Origin: CALITV01 sp964415795
GTDB lineage: Bacteria; UBP6; UBA1177; JAKLFG01
NCBI GenBank assembly: GCA_964415795.1
Contig: CAYQBN010000019.1
Coordinates: 1 to 40,063 of the forward strand
Length of the DNA: 40,063 nucleotides
Reading direction: 5' to 3'
Shown in pieces: positions 26,991 to 33,959 of the stretch. The notes under the pieces are model-generated. The model had not been told where the DNA came from, searched no databases, and worked only from the letters and a program-made list of their open reading frames with translations. Numbering within the stretch: the first letter of the stretch is position 1; each line of letters begins with the position of its first letter. The position numbers and the translations under genes were made by a program.

Positions 26991-28671
26991 GGTCCCCCTT
27001 CGGATCCGATTCTAACGATACTGCAGGAACATCTGCTACGACCACCTGATTGCGCCCTTCCTGTTTTGCCCGGTAAAGGGCCGCGTCGGCGGCCCGAAGG
27101 ACCGTGTTGAGCGCAGTGCCGTGAGAGGGGTAAACTGCCACTCCGAACGAGAGGGTAACTGGTCCGAGCGTTTGGCCTTCGAACATCACGCGGAGGTCAC
27201 GAACGCGGCGACATAGGTCTTCGGCGCGCATCTTGGTGTGCTCGAGCGACGCTTCGGGCAAGATGAGCGCGAACTCTTCTCCACCGTAACGGCAAACGAT
27301 GTCGGCGGTGCGGAGACTGCGGGCAAGGAAACGTCCTACTTCGGCGAGGATAGCGTCGCCGGCGGCATGACCGTAGATATCGTTGAACTGTTTGAAGTGG
27401 TCTATGTCAGCCATGATGATGCCGATGGAATACTGGTGGCGCCGGGCACGAGAAGTTTCGCGCAAGAAGGTCTCTTCGAGGTAGCGCCGGTTGAAAAGGC
27501 CGGTAAGAGGGTCTTTTATGGATTGGGCAAACAGCTTCTCGCGCAACCGGACATTGGCGAGGGCCAATGAAATGATTTCGATGATTTCAGTAGAGACGGA
27601 ATCGAATTCCTCAAGAAACGACCATTTCACGAGGCCTCCTTTTTCACAGAGATGAAGGAGACCCAGTACCTCTGTACCACTAACGAGAGGAAGGCATGCG
27701 TAGGGATGTATCTTATCGAAAGAAAGATGGGTACAGATTAGTTCACGACGCGGATGGCGGACGATATAGCTTCTTCCGCGGCGGAGCCCCCAGCAGTCGT
27801 TGGGTAGGAGAGGGGTGATCTTTTCCAGAGGCCCATGCTCTCCCCATGAGGCCATCGGTTCAAGATCGGTGCGCGACGCGCTCGTGAGGTAGAGTACCCC
27901 GTTCGAAGAAGGAAAGAGATCTTGCAGTGACTTGGCAATAATGGGGCCCGTCTCGGGAAGAGTAGAACAGGTTTGCAAAAGTTGACGAAGGTCGGAGAGA
28001 ATCTCGCCGCGACGATTCCTTCGCTTTAAGATCAGAATGTGATGGGCATTGTTGACCCAGGCGAGGAAAAGAAGCGCGGCAAGAAGCACTATGACCATTG
28101 GTAGTGCCGACTGAGCAAAAACTTTCCAGTTCCAGGCATGAGCGTCGATATCCATTCCGAGTATGGCGAGCGTTTTTCCCGTCTGCGGGTCAACGATCGG
28201 CACGAGGGCCGACACCCATGTTCCCCATTCGTCGCGTAATGGTCCTTCGGTGAATGGCTGTTTATCATCGAAGGAACGGCGCAGTTCCGGAGAGGCCTCT
28301 TTGTAAATCTCCCCGGGGGGAGAGTAGTCCCGCGAAGTTGGCAGCTCGTTGTCAAGAAAGAAAAAAACTTCTCCCTCTTCATTTCTTCCCAAAAGGTAGA
28401 GAAACCGGAAGGAAGGATTGGCTTCTTTGACCGAAACCAATTGCTCTTTCAAGCGCTGGTAGGCGGGGAGAGAAAGATCGGATTCATTTCCTGAAAGTTT
28501 GCGAAGATGTTCGAGGTTAAGCGCAGCTCCGACGAGGCGGGCATGTTCGAGGAGTTGCTCGCGTAGATGGGCGTCGGCATCCTTAAAGATGCCGACAGCA
28601 GCTATGAAAATGAACACAATCGTAAGAAGACCAATGGCAAACAGGTGACGAGATCGTTTGTTCAGTACCAT
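26980..28671 (-). CDS. Membrane diguanylate cyclase (periplasmic sensor-GAF-GGDEF)
   Basis: 563 residues. TM1 (10-29), periplasmic sensor (30-187), TM2 (188-206), GAF-like domain (~225-380) and GGDEF domain (~385-555). The active loop RYGGEEF (461-467) is intact. The inhibitory I-site RTAD (454-457) lies exactly five residues upstream, so product inhibition is expected. DPLTGLFNRRYLEE and ADIDHFKQFND supply metal and guanine contacts. It should make c-di-GMP from two GTP in response to an extracellular and perhaps an intracellular ligand. Two bases separate it from the upstream 5TM kinase. Confidence 0.94.
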   Translation of the reverse strand: MVLNKRSRHLFAIGLLTIVFIFIAAVGIFKDADAHLREQLLEHARLVGAALNLEHLRKLSGNESDLSLPAYQRLKEQLVSVKEANPSFRFLYLLGRNEEGEVFFFLDNELPTSRDYSPPGEIYKEASPELRRSFDDKQPFTEGPLRDEWGTWVSALVPIVDPQTGKTLAILGMDIDAHAWNWKVFAQSALPMVIVLLAALLFLAWVNNAHHILILKRRNRRGEILSDLRQLLQTCSTLPETGPIIAKSLQDLFPSSNGVLYLTSASRTDLEPMASWGEHGPLEKITPLLPNDCWGLRRGRSYIVRHPRRELICTHLSFDKIHPYACLPLVSGTEVLGLLHLCEKGGLVKWSFLEEFDSVSTEIIEIISLALANVRLREKLFAQSIKDPLTGLFNRRYLEETFLRETSRARRHQYSIGIIMADIDHFKQFNDIYGHAAGDAILAEVGRFLARSLRTADIVCRYGGEEFALILPEASLEHTKMRAEDLCRRVRDLRVMFEGQTLGPVTLSFGVAVYPSHGTALNTVLRAADAALYRAKQEGRNQVVVADVPAVSLESDPKGDHAS

Positions 28672-28673
28672 GA

Positions 28674-30038
28674 TTACCGATTTTCTTTAGTAACATCTAT
28701 CATCGGGAGGGAAAAGAAGAAGCGGCTTCCCTTCCCTTCTTCGCTTTCAGCCCATACCCGTCCATAGTTGCGTTCTACGAGGCGTTTCACGATAGCGAGC
28801 CCGAGCCCTTCTCCCCTAGGGTCACCCTCTTTGGTGCTTCTCAGAAATGTTTCCCAAATACGGGGAAGATCACGGGGGGAAATGCCACGAGCAGTGTCGG
28901 TAACACAGTAGATTACCTCTTCTTCCGCTTCTGTGCCTTCGACAGTAATCACGAGAGGTCGGTGGGGGTCACGGTATTTGATCGCATTTTCGATAAGGTT
29001 AGCGAGCACCTGTTCTACATCGTTTGGATCGGCCCAACAGGAGGGCAAGGGGCGGTGTTCGAATCGTGCTCCTGCCTCTGCAAGAGCGGTATAGAAGGTT
29101 GCGCTCACGCGATCCACAAGATCGTCCATCTGAACTTGGCGCGGATGGTGCGGTGCTCGACCAATGCGGGAAAGGTGAAGAAGCGTATCGATAAGTTGTT
29201 CTATGCGGTGGGCGCTCGAATCTATGTAAGAGAAGGCCTTAGGGATTTCATTGGTGAGTATTGGTTCCGCAACAGCACACAGCTCCTCGAGAGGAGCCTT
29301 TGTTTTGAATTTTTCTTCAATCTCTCTCACCAGTGACTTGATGTGGTCGCTGAATCCGAAGATATTTACGAGTGGGGAGCGAAGATCATGGGAAACGATA
29401 TAAATCATCGTTTCGAGTTCTTTGTTCTTTTCGGAAAGATCACGGAGGAGTCGGCGTACTTTTCTCCGGAAATCCGCAAGACTGAGGATCGACCAAATGG
29501 TCATGCCGATAATGACAGTCACCCACGGATATATGCCAACGATGATGAAGCCTATCTGGGAAAGGACCTTCCAACCTTGACCACCGGGAAGGGTAAACAT
29601 GAGGAGTGCCATAGTGAGATGGGTGAGAACGCCTACAATCACCAGTTGCCAAAAGACTGGTATGCTCCACCCCCTTTTTCTCCAGTAATATCCCCCTAGT
29701 CCAATGAGCGCCGAGGCGATAGTAACGAGGATGCCGGTAAATGCGCCGATGCCCCCCATGATTCCCCGTCCCACCGCGACAAGGGTCGTTGCGATGAGCG
29801 CGGCCATCGGCCCGAAAAAGAAGGCACAGAGCGAAAGGATCGCCGATCGGCCGTCGAAGATGATGCCGGGGGCGAAGACCAGCGGTTGCAACATACCGAA
29901 AAGGGCAGTGGTGCCGAAAAGGAGCCCTTGGATGAATGCTCCGGTACCATGACTGCTTGCCTTATACGCGAGGAAGGAAGCCGCGACGCCGAGCGTTACG
30001 AGAAGGGTAAGGTTATGGAGGAGTTCAATCCAGTTCAT
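28674..30038 (-). CDS. Histidine kinase with 5TM-LYT-type membrane sensor
   Basis: 454 residues from ATG 30038, which overlaps the stop of the degenerate P-type ATPase as ATGA. The N-terminal ~185 residues hold five to six helices with features of the 5TMR-LYT sensor: the region around FDGRSAILSLCAFFFGPMAA, the following ATTLVAVGRGIMGGIGAFTG, and a last helix IYPWVTVIIGMTIWSIL. A coiled coil joins HisKA (His217 in YIVSHDLRSPLVNIFGF) and HATPase (NLIENAIKYRD, DTARGI with Ala in place of the usual Gly, GEGLGLAIV). The cytoplasmic half is close in pattern to the second kinase of the operon, suggesting duplication. The first-glycine change in the G1 box may lower but need not abolish activity. 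Confidence 0.92.
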   Translation of the reverse strand: MNWIELLHNLTLLVTLGVAASFLAYKASSHGTGAFIQGLLFGTTALFGMLQPLVFAPGIIFDGRSAILSLCAFFFGPMAALIATTLVAVGRGIMGGIGAFTGILVTIASALIGLGGYYWRKRGWSIPVFWQLVIVGVLTHLTMALLMFTLPGGQGWKVLSQIGFIIVGIYPWVTVIIGMTIWSILSLADFRRKVRRLLRDLSEKNKELETMIYIVSHDLRSPLVNIFGFSDHIKSLVREIEEKFKTKAPLEELCAVAEPILTNEIPKAFSYIDSSAHRIEQLIDTLLHLSRIGRAPHHPRQVQMDDLVDRVSATFYTALAEAGARFEHRPLPSCWADPNDVEQVLANLIENAIKYRDPHRPLVITVEGTEAEEEVIYCVTDTARGISPRDLPRIWETFLRSTKEGDPRGEGLGLAIVKRLVERNYGRVWAESEEGKGSRFFFSLPMIDVTKENR

Positions 30039-31705
30039 CGCGAGAGTTCCGCTGAAGAGCTGTTGGAAGGAACGCCGGCGGTTATTCGTGCGGTGTTGAG
30101 CAAAAGGATGATCGCGCTGATCGTGTCCGCCGACAGGAGCGCCCACAGTGGCGCGATACCAAAGGCTCCGCAAACGAGCAAGGCTCCTTTTATCCAGAGC
30201 GCGAACAGCAGATTTTGAAGCGCCACCGCGTATCCTTTGCGGGAAATGTCCACTGCCGTCGCAAGGGGGCATGGTCCCGGGGTCGTCACCACCACATCGG
30301 CGATTTCCATGGCCCGTTTCGCCGGCGCGTCACCGGCGGCGATGCCGATGTCGGCTCGGGCGATGAGCGGAGCGTCATCGAATGCGTGCCCTGCTACCGC
30401 CACAGGGCCATTGGCTTGAGCGATGATCTGTTCCAGCGTCGAAGCCTTTTCTGCAGGCGTGAGCCCCCCGATACCTTCGTTACATCCAATCTCGCGGGCA
30501 TATCTTTCGACGAGAAGAGGATTGTCTCCTGAAAGAACAATTATTTTTTTGATGCCCGCCTTTCTCAGACGGGAGATGGCCTCTTCTCCTTCGGGACGGG
30601 GTTCGTCACCGACCACAATGCGGCCGATGAAAAAGCGGTCGAGCGCTACCTGCACCGTCGTCCCGATGGTCGCCTCAGGCCCCGGTTCTATCCCCAACTT
30701 CCGAAAGAACGCCGCCGAGCCGACCGCTATTTCGCGCCCTTCATAGGAGACCACCACTCCTCCTGCTTCGCTGTGCACCTCTTCGATGGTCCCATAGGGG
30801 ATTGGTTTTCCGAAATGTTCTCGTATGGCGATGGCAACGGGATGGGGTGATTCCGCTTCGGCAATCGCCGCATAGGCGAGAAGCCGTTTTGAAGACATCC
30901 CTTCTACTGGCAGGATCTCGATCACTTCCTTGATGCCGCGGGTCAATATCCCGTTCATCACGATGACGAAGGTTTTCACCTGCGAGAGCGTTTCCACGGC
31001 CGAATCTTCGGTTACCAAAATGCCACGGCCCGCAAGTGTCGCGAGCGTGGCCCATCCGGCGAGCGGTACCGAAACAACGAGCACGGCAGGGCAGGCGAGC
31101 ACGAGGAACATCGCGGCATGATAGACGCTGTCGGTGAGCGGCAGGTCGCCGAGGCCGAAAAGGGGCGTGATGGCGAAGAAAAAAGCGATGAACACCACCG
31201 TTGGTGTGTACCAGTGGACAAAGCGGGAAAGAAGGCGCACGGGACGGGACTTATGCGTTAGCGCCTGAGCGATGAGGCGCTCGATCTCTTCCGGGGAGGT
31301 CGTGGTAGGTGAAGGAGCAGTTTCCCCTATCTTGGGGCGAGTCTTGGCAATGATGTTTCGACAGCGTTCGGTGATCTGTTTTGCCAGACGCTCTTGAAGG
31401 TAGCGGCCCAGTCGGTAGATGAGGAGGATGGTTATCGCTTCGGGAAAACGCTTCACGACAAGAGCCGTAAGCGAAGCGAGGAGAAGAAGGAAATGTTCGT
31501 CGAGAAAACGGCGCTCACGAAGGAGGACGCCGGTGCGGGTAAGGAGCGGTACCGCGAAGAGGAGCCACGCGGCACCAAAGAGAATCCAAGAGGCCATTTC
31601 AGGGAAAAAGCCTTGGAAAGCGACGACGAAGACAATCGCGGCGAGCACATCGCTCATGACAAGAGGAAACATATCGGTTCGCAGGGAAGGCGTTTTCGTT
31701 ACCAT
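30035..31705 (-). CDS. Degenerate P1B-type (heavy-metal) P-type ATPase homologue, catalytically dead
   Basis: 556 residues from ATG 31705; GTG 31729 is also possible and would be nearly leaderless. It aligns along its length with ZntA/CadA-type pumps: membrane pairs at ~20-60 and ~70-105, DEHF, RFVHWYTP, FLVLACPAVLVVSVPLAGW then GRGILV, the SPHP motif (286-289, HP locus of the N-domain), LSGDNP (392-396), PAEK, and a last-helix ADTISA...LNTAR with Asp527. Essential residues are lost. The DKTGT phosphorylation loop reads VMNGI (249-253, DNA 30961-30947), the metal-site CPC reads CPA (205-207), and GDGxNDxP reads GHAFDDAP (439-446). The actuator domain is cut from ~130 to ~45 residues with only a relic IGET. 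It cannot form the aspartyl-phosphate. The frame is intact and coupled to a kinase, so a sensor or scaffold role is inferred. Confidence 0.9.
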   Translation of the reverse strand: MVTKTPSLRTDMFPLVMSDVLAAIVFVVAFQGFFPEMASWILFGAAWLLFAVPLLTRTGVLLRERRFLDEHFLLLLASLTALVVKRFPEAITILLIYRLGRYLQERLAKQITERCRNIIAKTRPKIGETAPSPTTTSPEEIERLIAQALTHKSRPVRLLSRFVHWYTPTVVFIAFFFAITPLFGLGDLPLTDSVYHAAMFLVLACPAVLVVSVPLAGWATLATLAGRGILVTEDSAVETLSQVKTFVIVMNGILTRGIKEVIEILPVEGMSSKRLLAYAAIAEAESPHPVAIAIREHFGKPIPYGTIEEVHSEAGGVVVSYEGREIAVGSAAFFRKLGIEPGPEATIGTTVQVALDRFFIGRIVVGDEPRPEGEEAISRLRKAGIKKIIVLSGDNPLLVERYAREIGCNEGIGGLTPAEKASTLEQIIAQANGPVAVAGHAFDDAPLIARADIGIAAGDAPAKRAMEIADVVVTTPGPCPLATAVDISRKGYAVALQNLLFALWIKGALLVCGAFGIAPLWALLSADTISAIILLLNTARITAGVPSNSSSAELSR

Positions 31706-31733
31706 GGGTGCCGCACCGTCAGAGAACACCCAT

Positions 31734-31762
31734 ATTATACTTCGTTATCAACGAAAGCAAAC
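31734..31762 (-). promoter_or_regulatory. Promoter of the signalling operon
   Basis: Perfect TATAAT on the minus strand (31739-31734). At 16-18 bases upstream only weak -35 matches exist (GTTTGC or TTTGCT), and the spacer is filled by an inverted repeat. A strong -10 with a poor -35 and a palindromic spacer suggests a regulated promoter. Start expected near 31728. Confidence 0.6.
31741..31755. repeat. Operator-like inverted repeat in promoter spacer
   Basis: TTCGTT-ATC-AACGAA, perfect 6-base arms with a 3-base centre, one base upstream of the -10 box. The position between -35 and -10 is that of MerR-family or repressor operators. The binding protein is unknown. Confidence 0.55.
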
Positions 31763-31781
31763 TCTTGGTGAGAAAATATTG

Positions 31782-32645
31782 CTAGCAAAATTTGTTCTGA
31801 CGGTGGAGTGCCACGAGGGGGGACAAGAGGCGAAGAAAACCGCGGATGCGAACCAGATCGGCGCGGTCAAAGAGAAGCGAGACCATCTTGTCGGTGAGAT
31901 TGAGGACACCGACAGTCTGTTTCCCGCAGATGAGCGGAACGATGAGGAAATAGTCTTTGGAGTAGCCTCCTTCTTTCTTCATGAAGCGAACATCTTTGGC
32001 GATATCCTCGCAGAAGAGCGGCTCTCCGCTTTTGAGCGCGTACCATGCAGGAGAAGAGGAGGAGAAGGGGACTTCAATACCGACGATGTCCTTCTTTGTG
32101 GCAGCCTCGACGACGAGATTCCCCGCCTTGTTGAGGAGCATGAAGGAACCGCGTGCCGCAAACACGAGGTCGCAGATCTCGGTAAGGGCGTGATCGAGCA
32201 GGTCTCGAAAGTCGTTTCTTGGTTCAAATAGCGTCTCGGCTATCCCTCGCTGGAGGCGGAGGAGATGTTCCTGATGCTTGGTGCGCCGTAGTTCGTCAAA
32301 GAGGACAAGGACATCGAGGAGCAAGTCGCTTATCTTCGTCTTTTCCGCGATGAAGTACTTGTAGGGAAATCGAAACGGCACCTCTGGGGAAAAAGCGGTG
32401 CGGTCACTGGTGATGATGATGGTAGGAAGGAAGTTGAAGAGACAGGAATTGTGGAACTCGATAAGTCGCAGGATCGAACGGTAGGTTTCCTCGACGATGA
32501 ACAACGGCTCGAACGAGCGGCAGTCGTTGACGACGGCATCTTTCGTGACGGGGGAAACGGCGTAATGGGCCGCTCGCGCAATGGCATAGAGGCGATTCTC
32601 CAACTGACGGTCGCGCACCGCAATATAGGCTTTTAGCTGGTGCAT
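31782..32645 (-). CDS. Pseudo-receiver / GAF-domain protein
   Basis: 287 residues from ATG 32645, fixed by GGAGGAG four bases upstream; an earlier ATG at 32657 overlaps this ribosome site. The N-terminal ~118 residues follow the strand/helix pattern of a receiver (strands LKAYIAV, EPLFIV, TIIITS, YKYFIAEK), but the phospho-acceptor Asp is replaced by the VEE segment at residues 51-53, so it is probably not phosphorylated. A GAF domain occupies ~138-285 (strands GSFMLLN, LVVEAAT, FLIVPLICGKQTVGVLNLTDK). Such proteins can bind ligands or kinases without phosphotransfer. It stands between the AT-hook protein and the signalling operon, same strand, and ends ~75 bases before the ATPase start. Its role as a partner is inferred from position. 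Confidence 0.8.
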   Translation of the reverse strand: MHQLKAYIAVRDRQLENRLYAIARAAHYAVSPVTKDAVVNDCRSFEPLFIVEETYRSILRLIEFHNSCLFNFLPTIIITSDRTAFSPEVPFRFPYKYFIAEKTKISDLLLDVLVLFDELRRTKHQEHLLRLQRGIAETLFEPRNDFRDLLDHALTEICDLVFAARGSFMLLNKAGNLVVEAATKKDIVGIEVPFSSSSPAWYALKSGEPLFCEDIAKDVRFMKKEGGYSKDYFLIVPLICGKQTVGVLNLTDKMVSLLFDRADLVRIRGFLRLLSPLVALHRQNKFC

Positions 32646-32685
32646 GTTCTCCTCCATGACAAGCGTTTCTATAATACTCCTGAGG

Positions 32686-32705
32686 AAAAAATAAATCTAT
32701 TTTTT
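32686..32705. repeat. All-AT perfect inverted repeat
   Basis: AAAAAATA-AATC-TATTTTTT, 8-base perfect arms, in the ~90-base gap between the AT-hook gene and the GAF gene. It could be a weak terminator of the first gene or a protein site; AT-hook proteins prefer such tracts. Confidence 0.55.
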
Positions 32706-32738
32706 GCTGCAATAATATGCGGAGGATCAGGTGCCGGG

Positions 32739-33461
32739 TCAACGGCTTTTCAGAAGTTGAGAAAGGGTCGGGTGCTTCTTGATGAGAGCGCGGAGCGGCT
32801 GGTAGGGCATATCGAGCATCTCGGCGATGGTACGCACCGAGAAATTGTTCTTCAGATACTTTCGGATGGTCAGGATCTCCTTTTTGAATCGAGGCTGGAG
32901 AGCACTCACCCTCTTTTTGCGGGCCGGTTTGCGCCCCGGTTTACGCTTTTTGGGCGGGCGTCCGACCTTTTTCTTTGGCGGTCTTCCCGGACGACGCCTC
33001 TTTGGCGGACGGCCGCGACGCTTTTTCGGTTTGCGCCTCGGCTTCTTCTCGGGCACTTCGGCAGGCGCCGCAAGGGAGGAAGCGAGGAGATAGAGGAGCG
33101 TAAACAGTGAAGAACCCTGTTCGCCGAGAGATGCGCCATCGAGCACCATGCCGCTGTCGGCAAGGTGAAGCGAAGCCTTTTTGGCGATGATCGCTCCGAC
33201 ACACGAGAGACGGTCGGCGGCGTCACATCCGAGCAGATTCACTGCAGGCACGATGAGCACGTCTCCCGGTCGTAATCCTTCAATAAGTTTCGCGAGAGCC
33301 GTCCGATCGCGCCAGCTCTTTTTCTTCGTATAGCGTCCCTCGATAATGGTAACAGCAAACCCTTTCTGTGCGGCATAGGTTGTTACTATCTCTCTTTGAA
33401 TTGGGTCGCTTTTACCGACACGGTTAAGGGTGATGAAGGAAAAAACGGACTTCTTTTCCAT
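32739..33461 (-). CDS. Inactive serine-recombinase-like protein with AT-hook array and HTH
   Basis: 240 residues from ATG 33461, with GAGGTG upstream. Residues 8-108 match the resolvase N-terminal fold (PIQREIVTTYAAQKGF, TALAKLIEGLRPGDVLIV, GAIIAKKASLHLADSG), but the catalytic features are gone. The RVST serine region reads TLNRVGKS and the LDRLGRS arginine motif reads VNLLGCD. A Lys/Arg/Pro linker (~138-183) carries four AT-hook-like units at 9-residue spacing (RRGRPPKRR, RPGRPPKKK, VGRPPKKRK, PGRKPARKK). The last ~50 residues are an HTH like the invertase C-terminus (IRKYLKNNFSVRTIAEMLDMPYQPLRALI). It is likely a DNA-binding or nucoid-type regulator, not a recombinase. It has its own promoter and lies after the peptide locus. 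Confidence 0.8.
   Translation of the reverse strand: MEKKSVFSFITLNRVGKSDPIQREIVTTYAAQKGFAVTIIEGRYTKKKSWRDRTALAKLIEGLRPGDVLIVPAVNLLGCDAADRLSCVGAIIAKKASLHLADSGMVLDGASLGEQGSSLFTLLYLLASSLAAPAEVPEKKPRRKPKKRRGRPPKRRRPGRPPKKKVGRPPKKRKPGRKPARKKRVSALQPRFKKEILTIRKYLKNNFSVRTIAEMLDMPYQPLRALIKKHPTLSQLLKSR
32913..33020 (-). repeat. Four degenerate 27-base repeats encoding AT-hooks
   Basis: Inside the previous gene, four consecutive 9-codon units encode the GRPPKK-type AT-hooks. The units have diverged at DNA level but keep the period. Confidence 0.6.
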
Positions 33462-33488
33462 AAAAAACACCTCAATAAAAACAATGAA

Positions 33489-33516
33489 AATCTAGCAAAG
33501 ATGAGTGGTAAGTCAA
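33489..33516 (-). promoter_or_regulatory. Promoter of the AT-hook protein gene
   Basis: Minus strand TTGACT (33516-33511), 16 bases, TAGATT (33494-33489). It sits in a conspicuously AT-rich gap (33462-33533) after the peptidase gene, about 30 bases before the ATG. Confidence 0.5.
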
Positions 33517-33533
33517 TAAAAATGAAATTTTGA

Positions 33534-33959
33534 TTAAAAAGTTTCTTTGAAAAGGTTTCTTGAAAAAGTTTTTAAGAAAGCAAAGATTCTTTTCATGAAC
33601 GATGAGGTATAATGCCGTATTCTGTTTCTGAAAAAATAGTACCATAGCGCTTTACGCGAGCCTTTTCCTTCGACGACGCCGACGATATCAAATACCGAAA
33701 TTGGACGGTCACAGAAAGGATTGTTGTCACCTTTTGTTACCGCAACGAAGTTCTTCTTCCAGACAAGCCGATGTGCCACGAACGAACCGCCAGCGCGAAA
33801 GACGACGACATCGCCGGGGCACGGCGCAATGCCTTTTTTTATCTTTATCAGTTCGCCGGGGCGGATGGTGGGGAGCATACTGTTAGAATGCCCTTTGATC
33901 TGAATATCGTCGGGTCCTTCTATGAACTCGGCCAGAATGAGGAGGCTATCTCTGTCCAT
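33534..33959 (-). CDS. Soluble S24/S26-type peptidase of the peptide locus
   Basis: 141 residues from ATG 33959, overlapping the radical SAM gene by 14 bases. Signal-peptidase-type catalytic box IKGHSNSMLPT with Ser27, then PGDVVVFR, His63 in FVAHRLV, and VTKGDNNP. A Ser-His arrangement is typical of the SipW/archaeal/ER branch rather than the Ser-Lys bacterial leader peptidase. No membrane helix is seen at the N-terminus, unlike ordinary signal peptidases. The C-terminal ~35 residues are basic and amphipathic and might contact the membrane. Gene context suggests it cuts the leader of the neighbouring precursor; this is inference. The last ~40 bases carry three similar 13-base repeats and the AT content rises. 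Confidence 0.82.
   Translation of the reverse strand: MDRDSLLILAEFIEGPDDIQIKGHSNSMLPTIRPGELIKIKKGIAPCPGDVVVFRAGGSFVAHRLVWKKNFVAVTKGDNNPFCDRPISVFDIVGVVEGKGSRKALWYYFFRNRIRHYTSSFMKRIFAFLKTFSRNLFKETF

Noticed and set aside
30940..30970. Loss of DKTGT caused by a sequencing error or frameshift
   Set aside because: Codons before and after (TF-V-I-V-M-N-G-I-LTRG) stay in register with the family pattern, and the other motif losses lie far away in the same frame.
31779..31788. Ten-base palindrome TTGCTAGCAA at the end of the GAF gene
   Set aside because: Contains the TAG stop codon and has no loop or flanking T-run; probably chance.
32739..33461. Active phase-variation invertase
   Set aside because: The catalytic Ser and Arg motifs are missing and no pair of inverted recombination sites is seen nearby.
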